This document shows positions 43,858-54,965 of a stretch of 64,000 bases of DNA, in pieces; the first letter of the stretch is position 1; every line of letters starts with the position of its first letter. Position numbers and translations under genes: made by a program. Origin of the DNA: Auriscalpium vulgare (Eukaryota > Basidiomycota > Agaricomycetes > Russulales > Auriscalpiaceae); NCBI GenBank assembly GCA_019915015.1, contig JAHBBC010000004.1:1674001-1738000 (forward strand), given 5' to 3'. Under the pieces are notes generated by a model. The model did not search any database and had not been told where the DNA came from. It was given only the letters and a program-made list of their open reading frames with translations.

Positions 43858-46654
43858 CCGTGATCTGGATTTTCCAGCCGATTGACCATGACCGAGATGC
43901 GGTGGCAATGACGGTGGCGTTGAGACGTAATTAGTTAACCGTTCATCGAATGTTGTTGAAGAAACCCCGACGCTACCCCCAAGAGGATCCGGAGATGAGA
44001 TGAGATGCCTATTCGTACCAGCCCGGCGACGCGCGAGAGCAGGCCGCCGTGCTCTGCGCTGCCTCGCCAAGCAGGACAGCGGAGATGTCGCTGCGAAATG
44101 CGACGCGGGTGCACCCTACATAACACACCCAACTAGCAAACTCACTCAGGCGAGATGGGGCTACAGGTTGCCATCCCTGAAGCAGCGCATCCTGAGATAC
44201 CAGAGCTTCTCAGGGAGGGGACCGGCGCAGTCACGAACCCGTCTCGCAGCCCAGAACACGGCAGTCACGAATCGGTCTTTAGCAGTCCAGAACACGAACT
44301 CAGCGATGAGATTTCCGGTGTGCAGATCCAGGGCGTTCGCGCACCTTGCGCAGAGGCAAAGCATCATACAGTATCCTCGAGCCCTATCCTCTGCTTCCCC
44401 CGCAACAGCCAGCAGCGCCCGCCACGCCGGGCGCTGTTAGCGGGCCGCAAAAACAGAGACCACGTGAAGCAGCGAGCTGCTCCCTGCACTGTGTCAGCGT
44501 CTGGACTCTGCTTGCTCAGTTCCTGCGGGGAAATCGAACCCGTATACGGGATAAGCAAAGGCACACGCACAGAAGACGTGAAGCAGCGCGTACCTGTTCT
44601 CCGTCCACGATTGAACGCATCCGAGCCCGTGCGCGCGCGCCGTCAGTTGGGAGGGCAGGAGCGGAATCGGCGCCCCTTTAAAGTTAGCCGGGATACGCTG
44701 CTCCTCCAATGAGAGCGGGGCGCCGTCGACAGGCCCGTGCACGGCATTGTTCCTAGCATAGAACAAGTTCATCAGCGCCCGCCAACCGGCGCGCGGTGCA
44801 GAACAAGGGGCTGCATACTACATACCCGGCCCGCCACTGGCATCTACGGGCCACCTCCGGCGTCCGGACGACCACTGCAGCCTGGTGCGGCTGCGAGCCT
44901 CAGCCTCGTGCGCCGCGGCGCCCGTCCTCAGTGACTGACGCCAGCACGCGCCGGCCCAAACGCTGGCCTGCGGTCGGGCGACTCGGACATATTATCATCA
45001 GCTCCCTCCCTTCCACTGCATCTCACAGACTTGGAGCAGCAACGGCGTACCTGCATCAGGCTCGCGTGCGAGTCACACCAACCGCATCGAGCGAGCTCAG
45101 TGCGCGCGGCGTCAGGTTCGCCGGCTCGCGCGGGCCCAGAGGCGGCGCCATGCATATGTGGCATCGTCTCCTAGAGCCATGATATGGCCATGTCCGAACT
45201 TCCGAGCCGTTGTTCCCGCGCCCGACACACGCGGCGGCCTGCGGCGGCGCGGCTAGTTCAGGACCAGGGTCCCTACATACTACTTACACAATGGCCAAGT
45301 CGGTGCGACGAGGGCCTGAACCGTGCCGCTTGTCAGAGTGCCAGCAGCCATAGTCCCCGCTGACGAATATCATGAACGCACAGAAAAGCAGCGCCCAACA
45401 AGAACGCATCAGTGACTGTAGCAAGCCGCCCGACTCGGAGCCCCTTCACGCGCCGCCGGTTTAGCTGAGGACCATGCAAGGCAGAATGGGTCCTGAGCAG
45501 TGAGTGGGGACCAAGCTTCAAGCTTCACCACGTATACGTTCGTTCCACGGGCGCTGTCGCCGCTGGCAGAGAACAAAACAAAACAAGCCCATCCGCGCGC
45601 GCCCCGGCCCCTGCAGAACAATTGAAGGGCCCGGGGCTGCATACATACATACACACCCACCTCGCTCGCCATCACTGTCAGCCCAACTGCGGCGTCCGGA
45701 CGACGAGTGCGACTAGTACTGGACGTGGGGTCGGTCCTCTGATGCATCATGCCAGTGCGCGCCGACTCGTTCGATCGGGCGACGCGCACCGCACTGTGCC
45801 GGCCAGCAAGCTCAAGCTCAAGATCGGCGCGCCGGAGCGAGTGCGAGCCTCGAGGCAGCTGGCGCGCGTGCACGCTCGCGATCCGTGGACTCGGAGGAGG
45901 TGGTGGATGTGGCCATGGCAGGGGAGCGTTGGCGCGGCGCGTCCGGAGCAGCGCATCGCATCGCATCGAGGGCACGGGTAGGCGCACCCCGGATGCTCTT
46001 CCGGCATGCACCTGTGCAGAGTGCTAGTAAGTACCCCCAAGAGGAGGATCCGGAGATGCGAGCTGGTGCATATGCCAGCCAGCTGACGCGCCTCCTCGTC
46101 GACGTCACAATCGCGTCTGGCTCGACCAGATGTCGTCGATGCAAGCGAGCCAGGAGACTGTACTGAGTCAAGCCCCCCGTGCACACTATATCATGACTCC
46201 GGCCTGCGCATGCCTCCGGATCCCGGGCCGCCATCGCCTGACGACCACGACGATCAGCTGCCGCCCCACTGGCACTCGCTCGCGACACGACACGCAGATT
46301 CCGCCACCGATGACGCGATGACGTCGTTTCCCTGGCCGCGCGACCGCCGCCTGAATCCGTTCTCCCGCCTCCCCCTGCGTGCGTGCGTACAAACAACTTC
46401 ACTCCATTTCCTTTCATTCGTCTTCTTCTGCGCCCCGAATAGATACATAGATACATAACCGACGTGCATATATGCGTGCGTGCGTGCGTGCGTGCTTTTA
46501 GATTTCTGTCCAGGCCTGCCGTGCGTGAGTTGTGCGATGCGATGCGATGCGATGCTGTTGATCCGAGTCGACGGAGTGGTGTGCGGTGCGTGGATGCGTG
46601 CGTGAATGAGACGATGCAGATTTATGAGGGCGCATGCGCCGGGCGCGCGCGCGG
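43858..46654. other. Gene-poor region with two diverged repeat copies
   Basis: Holds about 43960-45000 and 45340-46100, related to each other and to 42040-42700. In the middle copy, the minus strand 44772-44587 reads LMNLFYARNNAVHGPVDGAP and then SLEEQRIPANFKGAPIPLLP, ending at a good GT donor. I cannot assemble a full gene, and the other copies are broken. Confidence 0.45.
44587..44772 (-). pseudogene. Possible exon of a decayed repeat-region gene
   Basis: Open minus-strand block with protein-like composition, ending at AACAG/GTACGC. The equivalent block near 42340-42510 keeps LMNLSSARNEA but then hits stops. Family unknown. Confidence 0.3.
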
Positions 46655-47533
46655 TCACCAGCGCGCGCCGACGCCGACCCACGCGCCGTCGCCCGCGCGC
46701 GCGCGCAGCCCGCTCCGCCCCTCGCCGAACCCGCGCGCGCGGTCCGCCGCCGCCCCGTCCAGCTCGTGCGCGCGCCGCCGCCCGCGCACCCCCCTCTCCC
46801 TGCTCCCGCTCCCCCTCTCCCTGCTCCCGCTCTCCCCGCCCGCCCGCGACCGCCGGCGCCCGCGCACCGTCTCCTGCGTATCGCGCCGCGCCTGCGGGTA
46901 CAGCGGCGCGCTCGCCGGCGAGCCGCCCGCGACCGCGTGCGTGCTGTCGAGCGCCGGGCGCGCGGGGCGCGGCGTCGCGGGCTGGCGCAGCGTGCCTGTG
47001 CCCAGCGACGGCGAGGACGACGGCGACGGGGCGGGCGACGGGGCGGACGGGGTGAGGGCGAGGAGGGAGAAGTACGCGGGGAGCGAGGCGCGCTTGCGGC
47101 GGCGCGCGTCGTCCGCGGGGGGCTTGGAGGGCGGGGGGGTGGGGAGGCGGTGCAGCAGCGGGATCGTCGAGCGCGTGTTCGTCGCGCTCGGGCGGCGCGC
47201 GTACGAGAGCCGCAGCGGCTCCGCGCCCTCCGCGTCGGCCGCGTCGTCGTCGGCGGACAGATCCCACACGAGGCACGGGCAGCCGGCGGCGGGGTCCTTG
47301 GCGTCGAACGGGGGGAGGTCGGCGGGCGCGAGGACGGGCGAGGGCAGCGCGGACGACGCGGAGGACGACGCGGCGTCGAGCGCGGCGCACGCGGGGGAGC
47401 AGTACACGTCCCTGCGGCGTGCGTGTCAGTGCTAGTGCTCGTGCGCGCATGCATGCGGGGGGGCGGGCGGGCGGGCGTACCCGTCGGCGAGCGCGGGCTT
47501 GCCGCACTGGAGGCAGCAGTCGTCTTGGAACAT
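46655..47533 (-). CDS. Ecl1/2/3-type zinc-binding protein (lifespan-regulatory-factor family)
   Basis: Exons 47533-47481 and 47411-46655; 269 residues. The N-terminus MFQDDCCLQCGKPALADG joined to DVYCSPACAALDAAS forms the CxxC...YCSxxC zinc motif that defines fungal Ecl1-family proteins, which in yeasts affect chronological lifespan and starvation or zinc responses. The rest is Ser/Pro/Ala-rich with CPCLVWDLSADDD, RLSYARRPSATNTRSTIPLL, RRRKRASLPAYFSLLALTP and Arg-rich runs, as is usual for these poorly conserved tails. The intron falls inside the zinc motif, and its phase is correct. No neighbouring gene suggests a pathway. Confidence 0.75.
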
Positions 47534-50500
47534 GGGGCGCGGGCGGGCGGGCGTGCTTGCGGGTGCGAGGTGTGTGCTAGTGCGGGGGTGCGGTGGGGGT
47601 GGGGGTGGGTGTGGGTGTGGCGGGCGGCGGCAGGCTGCCTTTATACTGCGCATGACAACACCGGGTGACTCCGTGTGCACCGCCGCTTTGGGACGCGCGT
47701 CACGTTCGTCAGCCGCCGCGGGACCCCCGCCACTCCTCCTCCAGGACAACAGCAGGACAACACAACACAGCCAAAGACAAGGCCGTCCGCGCTGCCAAGG
47801 GACGCGGGCTGCAGCGGGGTATGTGACGATGTGACCCGCTCCACACCACGGCGGGGGCGTGCGTGCGTGAAAATTTCGGGCGGCGGCGCGGGGCCGGCAC
47901 CCTCGCAGTGTCGATCTGGATCTGGAGCTGCAGCAGCCCCGCAACGCGCGACGTGTCACACAATTGCAATACGCGTCTCACCCGTTCTAGAACGCGCACA
48001 CCCCCGATCCCAGGAGAGTCACGCACGCGCGCGTCCATTTTCCTCTGCATTCTGCATCACCGGCGGCGGCGCGGGGGTGGCTGCGACACCGACGGCGGCT
48101 GCTCATGCGCTCTGGGCCTGTCGAGCCTGCGCCGCGCGTATTGGAAGGCCTTCGACGACGGCGCGTGCTCTCCCCGCGGCCTGCATCCCCCACCGCGCCA
48201 TCGCCATCGTTCTATTCCATGGCGTTTCCGGGGGCGCGCGCCGGCGCCCGCGGTTTCGTTTCACTTTCCGCCACTTGTCTGCACTGTGCGCGCATTTTCG
48301 AGGGCCGGACGTCCGACGGCGCCTGTCTGCCCTGCGTCGACGTCGGCGTCGGTCCTGCGCGCCGGGTCCACCGTGATCGCACATCCGTCCCGCACGCGCG
48401 ATCTGCCCAGGCCCGGCACGTCCATGCCCATGCCCATGCCCGTCCGCGCACACCAATACACCCGCGTTCTGATCGCGCGCTCCATCTGCATCGCTCCTAT
48501 AGCCAGCGCGCGATACGCCCTCTGTCTATGTATCACCTTCCTCGCACACCTTCCTCGCTTCGGATACGCCGCAGCATCTCCCTGCCTTTCGCCGTATGTA
48601 CCTTCCACGGCCCGCGCGCGGAAATATTGATTTGCACATCACGCGCACGGGTGTTTTGATTTAAGCTTTGCGGTCACTGTCACAGTTCATTTATGCGTGA
48701 TGCGTGATGCGTGACGCGGTCCCATGAGCGTGCGTCGGCGGGCGATGCATTGCGCCAGGGTGCGCGTTCGATCGCCAGCAGCCAGCAGTACTAGTGCGTG
48801 CCGGACGGGCAGGTCGGCCGGGGCACGCTGCGCACGGCCGCCCGTCGCCCGACGGTCAACGCAGCACTCGCGCTCGCCCGCACGTTCGCGCGGCGGAGAG
48901 GCCGACGTCCGCGCCCACGCCGCCCGGTGCGGGGTGCCCGGAGTCCCTGCCTGTGTGCAGCCGGAGACCGTCTACTAGTACTGTCAGGAAGGCCCATAGC
49001 ACGTTGCTGGACGCCACGCAGGACCTTGCCAGCATCAGCCCACGTCATCCCGCCACGCGCCTCGCAGCTCCATGGCCATGGCGCAGTGTCTCTCCTGCGG
49101 CACACGTCCGCACGTCCGCGGCTGTCTTGTGCACGGACGTATCGACTCGCGCAGTCGCCCTCGCCGTCGCCCTCACGCTGCAGTGCCGGCCGCTGGCCAT
49201 CAGCAAAAGTGACGAAATATTATGGTGTTTATATTGAGTTATACTGATATTGCCATTCAGATAAGGCTAGATAAGATATTCGGGCGCGGCCATTACTGCT
49301 GTCTGAGCAGGGTATATGCACCCGATCTCTTTCACAAACACACAATCATACTGTCTGTATAACTCATGTGTAGTACTGGGATCTGTTGAGCTGGTCCTTT
49401 TTCCAGAATGGAGTCGTCGCTATTTGAAGGGAAGTAATATAACCTCATATAATGTAATATGAGATTCTGGGGCTTTTGCTGATGCTGAGCCTCAGCATCT
49501 CGGCCCTTGCCCATCCCACCCGGCACGCGCAGGAGAATCGGCATAGCTTCGCGGGGCTGCGTGCTGCGCATATCCTACTCCGAATACCGTATGCACCATA
49601 TTCAGATCGCGCGTACACCTGCGCGCCTGGCCGTGAACGCGATCTCGATCGGCAGGGAAGCGTGGCGACGTTGTTCTCTCGCTGTCGGTGCTAGGCCCAG
49701 CTCGCGCGCCCTTGTTCGAATCTATGGACGTGCGCGTAACGGTAAGTATACATGCTCACGTCCGACGCGGCAGACCCGCCCCTCGGCATTGTCCGCGCCC
49801 GTTGTTCTGTGCAGATCGGCGCGCGGTGATGGACACGCTCAAACGCAGTCCCAGTTGCAACTGCGACACCCTTGACGACGTGCGCGCCCCTAAATCTTGA
49901 TCTTAGTCCCCCCCCCCCGCGGCCATGGCGTCCGTCGTTCCCGCACGAGGGCTGGCAAGTGCAACCCGCCGCACGGGGACCAGGTACACATCATCCGCTT
50001 TCTCTTTCTTTCTCTCGGCAAAAGGGCTTCCGGGACTGACTTACTTATGACCAGTACCCACTGCAATCTTGACCGCGTCCGGCGCCGCGCCCGTGCCAAG
50101 TGCGTGCCGAAGCGCGCGACAAGGACAAGGACAAGGACAAGCCCGATACATCAAAAGTACACGTATACTTACTCTGCGCCCATCAGGACAAGCAATGGAT
50201 GCGAGATACGGTGTGCAAGGTGCGCGGCCGCCCTACATCTCAGGCCGGACCCATTTCGTCGCTGATTTCGCATGCCAGGCCACGCACTGCGCGTTCCGAG
50301 GCTGACATCACAAGGCCGCAGTCGCAGTCGCAGTCGCATATGCGCGGGGCGTTGTTCTCTCCCGCTTTGGCTTCAAGTTTCTGTTTCTGGGACCAGGTAC
50401 GCGCGCCGCGCGCCGTCACGGTTGGTGTCGATTTGTGCAAGCGTGCGCATGTACTCGCTACTCATGTGCATGTTCGCGTGCGCCAGCACTAGGAGGAACA

Positions 50501-51424
50501 AGCACCCAGACGTAAGGCGCCGAGCATCCCGGCCCGCCGTTGTTCTTTTCAGACCGGCGGCGGCACACAAAAGCGTCGCAATCTCGTCTCGGCAACACCC
50601 TGAGGACGGGCGAACAAGGTGCGCGACCTGTAGTACCCTAAATCTCAATCTTAATCTCACCTGCGACCATGACCGTACGGCATCCGTCATGGTTCATGGC
50701 AACCAACCTCCCTATAAGGCGCCCATCAGGACAAGCAACGATTCAACATATGTCGTGCAAGGTGGACCACCCTAAATCTCAGGCCGACGACCATTTCATC
50801 GCGAATGTCGTATGCCAGGCGGCTCAGAGTCACGGAATCCGCACTGCGCCGGGTTCTCTTCCGAGTCTGACCAGGCCTCAGTCTATGCGCCTAGCCACCC
50901 GCTCGCTCTAACCACGTCTTTTCCCCGCGTTTGCTCGCCCGTGTACAAGGTGCGCGCCGGCCCGGGCTTCGTATGCGGCAACTCATGCTCGTGCTGCGCC
51001 GGCTCTGTCTGACAACGCCGTGGCACAATTCCGAGTACGCGGTTTCTGGGGCACCAGTGCGCTCAGGTATCCCCGCCTTTCTGCCACCCCCGGCAACGCG
51101 CTCGGGGGTTGTTGGATTTGCACACACCCCGGATGCCTCTTATGGGCGGGGCGTTGCGAGGCAGTCACACTGCTCCCCCAAACACCCCGGCACCTCGGGC
51201 GCAGTCTTACTCTCTTTTCCAGCGACGGCACACCCATTCGAGCAAACACGCACGCACGCAACCACCAAATGCATTGATAAATAACTGCTCAACACGGCAA
51301 ACCTCACGAGTGCCAGGTAACGCTACGCTACGCTAAGTTCTAACCGCCCGCCCGCACATATCAACAGCATCCATAAACATCATAACTCCCCCCCACCAAT
51401 TCCCGACCGCCCTACACAGCGGCG
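47534..51424. other. Long gene-poor interval with diverged tandem repeats
   Basis: No gene supported, though GC-rich sequence leaves many open frames. Between about 49.70 and 50.95 kb several blocks recur, such as GCGCCCATCAGGACAAGCAA (50178 and 50719), TAAATCTC(A)GGCC(G)GACxCCATTTC and CGTTGTTCT; they suggest two to three decayed copies of a 0.55-0.6 kb unit. A C run lies at 49908-49918. Confidence 0.45.
50150..50950 (+). repeat. Diverged direct repeat (about 540-bp spacing)
   Basis: 50175-50300 and 50715-50840 share GCGCCCATCAGGACAAGCAA, GTGCAAGGTG, CATCTCAGGCCG and ATGCCAGGC in the same order. Confidence 0.6.
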
Positions 51425-51826
51425 CTACCCACACCCGCCCGCGATCGGCGCGCCGAACACGCTGCGCCTGCTGCGCCGCGCAATGCGCTCCATATACCGC
51501 CGCCCGCACATCATCTCGACGGACGGCGGCGCGTGCCACCGGCACGCGTCGCGCAGCCCCTCGTCCGCGCGCAGCGCGCACACGCGGCAGCACGCCGCCG
51601 GCGCGCGCCGCGCCGCCGCCGCCGCCGCGTCCGCGTCGCGGCGGCATGCGCGCGCGAGGCGGCGCAGCGCCGGGAACTTGAACCACGCCGTGGGTTTGGC
51701 TTTCGCGGTGGGGACAGCCTGGGTGAGCGTGAGTGTAGAGGAGGAGGAGGAGGAGGTGTAGGTGAGCGTGAGGCTGAACGGGGGGCGCACGGGGGCGTGG
51801 CGGGGCCCGGGCGTGGCCGGGCGCAT
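51425..51826 (-). CDS. Unknown protein with CRVCALR motif, paralogue of the 41-kb gene
   Basis: 133 residues from the ATG at 51826. It contains Thr/Ser-rich sequence, KPTAWFKFPALRRLARACRRD, an Ala/Arg run, then CCRVCALRADEGLRDACRWH and APPSVEMMCGRRYMERIA. The last third aligns with the 41-kb protein, and the region 52050-52110 contains the same TATATCAACCCCTCC promoter block in matching orientation. It has no membrane anchor unless a start further upstream is used (the frame is open to 52366). Function unknown. Confidence 0.55.
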   Translation of the reverse strand: MRPATPGPRHAPVRPPFSLTLTYTSSSSSSTLTLTQAVPTAKAKPTAWFKFPALRRLARACRRDADAAAAAARRAPAACCRVCALRADEGLRDACRWHAPPSVEMMCGRRYMERIARRSRRSVFGAPIAGGCG

Positions 51827-52676
51827 CGCGGTGCTCGGGGTGGATATAGGGGTTGGTGTTAGTGTTGGCGGCGCTGGCTGGCTGCGAGGTGAGCGGCCGG
51901 TGCGTGCGGGCACGTGCTGTGCTGCGCGCGATGTGGGTGGGAGGCTGAGGAGGTCAGGGCCAGCCTGATCGGTGAGTGCGCGGTGGTGGTGTGGTGCGTC
52001 TGCTGGCGAGGAGTCGATGGTGGGTGTGAGTGGGCAAGTTGTGTTTGGGGTTAGGGGGCGGGCGGAGGGGTTGATATAGGCGGGCGGAGGTGTCACTCGG
52101 GTGCGGGACGTTGGGGGTGCATAGCATGCGTGCCGCGCACTCAGGAGGCGCACGCGCTGCGCGGGACGGCAGACGTCTCTGGCGCGATACAGTAGTCCGC
52201 TGGGACGCGCATGAGGATGTATGCGCAGCGTCGTGCGCCCGGGCGAGTGGTAACTGGGATAATTGGGAATGAGACCACTGGCGGTGGGCACCCGCACGAC
52301 AGGCATAGGGCCGCGTTTGCGACTCGCCACCAGTGTGCGCCGAGACGCGCGCTGATTATACGGCACCGAGCTCGATGGTCGCTATCTTTCGTTACTCGGA
52401 GTTCACCAGTACTAGAAGTGCTTCATCTCGGTATGCAACTTGCGCTGCCAAGATGCGGAATTCGTACAGCTTCCCACGCCACGTCCTCGCCTTCGGCTTC
52501 AGTCAGACTTTGCGCTTCAGTATCTTCATGCAGTTCTTGACAATAATACACCATAACCATAATAATCGAATGCTGGAAGCGCGACAGAGGAGCCTCATAA
52601 TAACAGTGCTCGCAGACCACCAACGCGGCCACCCCAACCTCCCTCTTCAATTCGCTACCGCTGCAGTCCAACCGTC
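51827..52676. other. Promoter of the 51-kb gene and 3' flank of the secreted repeat gene
   Basis: 52050-52110 is the shared TATA block. 52500-52670 resembles 53490-53660 (CGACAGAGGAGCCT and AACGCGGCCA(C/T)CCCAACCTC), so this 3' flank was duplicated with the secreted gene. Confidence 0.55.
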
Positions 52677-53039
52677 TCAGCGACCACTGCTGTCCTTTCC
52701 GCCCCCAGTGATCTTGTCGATACCTGAGATGATTTCCGACAGGGCGCCGGAGGAGTCGCTGCCGGAGCTGCGGACGGCGCCCGGCACAGACCTGCGACCA
52801 CTGCTGTCCTTTCCGCCCCCAGTGATCTTGTCGATACCTGAGATGATTTCCGACAGGGCGCCGGAGGAGTCGCTGCCGGAGCTGCGGACGGCGCCCGGCA
52901 CAGACCTACATGCAAGCGCACCGGTCAGTGGCTCGTCCACGGACAGCGATAATGGTAATCAAGCGTACCTCTCCGCGGGCAGCGCACCAGCGGCAGTAAT
53001 GGCGGCGAAGGCCACGAGGAGTTGGGTGAAAGAAACCAT
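52677..53039 (-). CDS. Small secreted repeat protein with two identical 38-residue units
   Basis: Exons 53039-52969 and 52905-52677; 99 residues. It has a signal peptide (MVSFTQLLVAFAAITAAGAL) followed by PAER, then two copies of a 38-residue unit containing SVPGAVRSSGSDSSG, SEIISGIDKITGGG and KDSSGRR. At DNA level the unit is a 114-bp direct repeat (52681-52794 and 52795-52908) with no difference that I can see. The units are separated by a dibasic RR, a possible Kex2-type cleavage site. The gene shares its signal, intron position, promoter and core motif with the genes at 54.2, 60.3 and 20.5 kb. Function unknown; a repeat precursor is inference. Confidence 0.75.
52681..52908 (-). repeat. 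Perfect 114-bp tandem duplication within the secreted gene
   Basis: Two abutting 114-bp copies, each encoding 38 residues. The apparent identity implies very recent duplication or strong homogenisation. Confidence 0.85.
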
Positions 53040-53108
53040 GGATGATGTTATAATATTAGGGATGGGAATGACTCTGAGAATGGGGAGTCGAACGTCTCTG
53101 CGGGTCAG

Positions 53109-53183
53109 TACTTATACCATAGCGCGCCCTTCGATGGCGAGTACTTGAGAGACCGACAGCACCCAGCGTGATCCTCTGAAACA
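53109..53183 (-). promoter_or_regulatory. Conserved promoter of the secreted repeat family (53-kb copy)
   Basis: TATA core TACTTATA (plus strand, 53109-53116) followed by CGATGGCGAGTACTTGAGAG and ACCGACAGCACCCAGCGTGA (53132-53171). The same block occurs at 54446-54523, 21194-21285 and, inverted, 60140-60223. Confidence 0.75.
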
Positions 53184-53676
53184 GTTCTTGAACTTCTTCG
53201 ACGTTCAGCGTAGCCAAGACAAGTCCAAGATGCGAATCGACTTGGAAGATAAGTGCGTCTTGATCGCCGGACCGTGGCAGCAGCAGCCATGTCCTGGAAT
53301 ATCGGAGCGCAGGGTTGCGAGTGATGATCACGGCGTTGTGCCTGGTGTCGGCCTGGATAGAACGCAATCTCAAATACTTGCACAGTATCCCCAAGTGGCC
53401 ACAAGAGACTTGTCATCGACATGATGCAGTGTTCCCGGTGTTCGTGTCAAACGCACTCGCAGACGCCGCGTGCCGCTCACGCGCTCACAACAATCCGCGG
53501 CCACGGCTTCATAATCTGCGATTCATTAGTATCTTCAGTGCTGGACAGTACAAATCATAATCGATATTGAATTATGAAAACGCGACAGAGGAGCCTTAGT
53601 GCTCGCCGAGCACGAACGCGGCCATCCCAACCTCTCGTCCCTCTCAGGTCACGGCCCCTTCAGTTCGAACCGTCGG
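53184..53676. other. Duplicated flank between the two secreted genes
   Basis: 53385-53480 resembles 54755-54850 (CCCAAGTGGCCACAAGAGAC, TTCCCGGTGTTCGT). 53490-53660 resembles 52500-52670. No gene. Confidence 0.55.
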
Positions 53677-54180
53677 ATGTTCTTGGGCACCGTCATGTCA
53701 ACACGCAGGGACATCACAGAGTCGTCGGCATCAGATGCAGGGGACGAGAAGCTGCAACTCCGCGTCGCATTTTTCGACACAGAGGTCGAACTACTGGCAC
53801 TTCGGCGCGAAAGTCCATTCCCTGAGGCCCCTGGAATGGCAATTCTGCTCGACAACAACACCATGTTCGATGCGACTCGGCCCTTCCTGGAAGTGTTGCA
53901 GAACATGGTGCCAGAGTCTTTGCCGTTCGCAAAATGGCTGACGCATGGGCAGAAATGGCCTGTGTCCATGTCCATCCCGCCTCCGAGCTATGCCAGCGCA
54001 CCCGGGTTTGCATTCGACATGCGGTGCCCCTCTTTAGGCAAACACGAGATCCCAAATTTCGACGTCAATGACCTTGGATCCGAAGCAGCTGTTCGTGCAG
54101 CGTTGCTACTTGCCGGCGCCCTGGATCCTTCTCAGGTAGATGTCCTCAGCGACCACTGCTGTCCTTTCCTCCCCCAGTGA
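53677..54180 (+). CDS. Unidentified open reading frame, possibly an inserted gene fragment
   Basis: A 167-codon plus-strand frame (from the ATG at 53677, or 53695) with ordinary protein composition: KLQLRVAFFDTEVELLALRR, MAILLDNNTMFDATRPFLEV and HEIPNFDVNDLGSEAAVRAA. It lies in the spot where the duplicated flank of the neighbouring secreted gene is interrupted, and its last codons overlap the 3' end of the minus-strand gene at 54146. No family recognised and no promoter seen. Confidence 0.35.
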   Translation: MFLGTVMSTRRDITESSASDAGDEKLQLRVAFFDTEVELLALRRESPFPEAPGMAILLDNNTMFDATRPFLEVLQNMVPESLPFAKWLTHGQKWPVSMSIPPPSYASAPGFAFDMRCPSLGKHEIPNFDVNDLGSEAAVRAALLLAGALDPSQVDVLSDHCCPFLPQ

Positions 54181-54388
54181 TCGCGTTGATAGCTGCGATA
54201 ATCTCCGCAATACTGTCCGAATCGCCGCCGGAGCCGCGGACGACGCCCGGCACAGACCTAAATGCAAGCAAGCGCACCGGTGAGTGCTCGTCCACAGACA
54301 ACGATAATCGAGCGTACCTCTCCACGGGCAGTGCAGCGGCGGCAGTGATGGCGACGAAGGCCACGAGAAGTTGGGTGAATGAAACCAT
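54146..54388 (-). CDS. Small secreted repeat-family protein with one unit
   Basis: Exons 54388-54318 and 54257-54146; 60 residues. It has a signal peptide (MVSFTQLLVAFVAITAAAAL) followed by PVER, then a single unit SVPGVVRGSGGDSDS, IAEIIAAINAITGGG and KDSSGR. This is the one-unit version of the 52.7-kb gene; the intron position is identical. Its IAEI-AAINAITG core links it to the 33-residue repeats of the 60-kb protein (AEITSAINAITG). The 3' end overlaps an unassigned plus-strand frame by 35 bp. Confidence 0.72.
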   Translation of the reverse strand: MVSFTQLLVAFVAITAAAALPVERYARLSLSVDEHSPVRLLAFRSVPGVVRGSGGDSDSIAEIIAAINAITGGGKDSSGR

Positions 54389-54445
54389 GTATAATGTTGT
54401 TAGGGGATGCGAGAGAATGGGGAGTCGAACGTCTCTGCGGGTCCG

Positions 54446-54523
54446 TACTTATACCACAGGGCGCCCTTTGATGGCGAGGACTAGAGGCCGACAGCACCCA
54501 GCGCGATCCTCTGAAACATGTCT
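54446..54523 (-). promoter_or_regulatory. Conserved promoter of the secreted repeat family (54-kb copy)
   Basis: TACTTATACCA core at 54446, then GCGCCCTTTGATGGCGAGGA and GACAGCACCCAGCGCGATCC. About 58 bp from TATA to the start codon. Confidence 0.7.
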
Positions 54524-54965
54524 TTGACGTTCTTTCAGGGTGGACTGAATGACTTTGGCGTGGCGTGGGTGTACACATGAACTTGGAAGATACGCGCGTC
54601 TTAATACAGTATGAACATCGGAGGGCAACGTTGGCGCAGGGCAGCCAATTTCGCAGGATGCAGGCTCGTGGTTCTTTATTGGCTCCTTCTGTAAGCGCAC
54701 TGACTGTGAGCGGGCTGGGGATGAGGATAGGGCGGGTTCATACTTGCACATTAGCATCCCCAAGTGGCCACAAGAGACTTGTCATACGATGTGTTCCCGG
54801 TGTTCGTTTCGAACGCACTCGCGGAGGCCCCATGCTCACGAACTCACAACAATCAGAGAATAACTTATTGAATGGACAGAAAAATGCTTACGAACGTCGC
54901 ATGGGTTAAGATAGGGTAGGTGAATGCTGGTGTAAGTAGTGTATGATATCCGATAATGAAGTACT
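54524..54965. other. Intergenic between the secreted gene and VPS54
   Basis: 54755-54850 repeats sequence of 53385-53480. No gene seen. Confidence 0.5.

Noticed and set aside
44520..44560. Minus-strand GGGTTCGATTTCCCC resembling a tRNA T-arm
   Set aside because: The base closing the T-stem is wrong, and no D- or anticodon arm lies upstream; it is part of the diverged repeat.
46600..47440. Very long open frames on both strands opposite the Ecl1-type gene
   Set aside because: Arg/Ala/Pro-only translations produced by very high GC content; only the frame with the CxxC...YCSxxC motif and a phased intron is supported.
49908..49918. Homopolymer C run as a regulatory element
   Set aside because: Simple low-complexity sequence in a gene-poor region; also a likely place for sequencing error.
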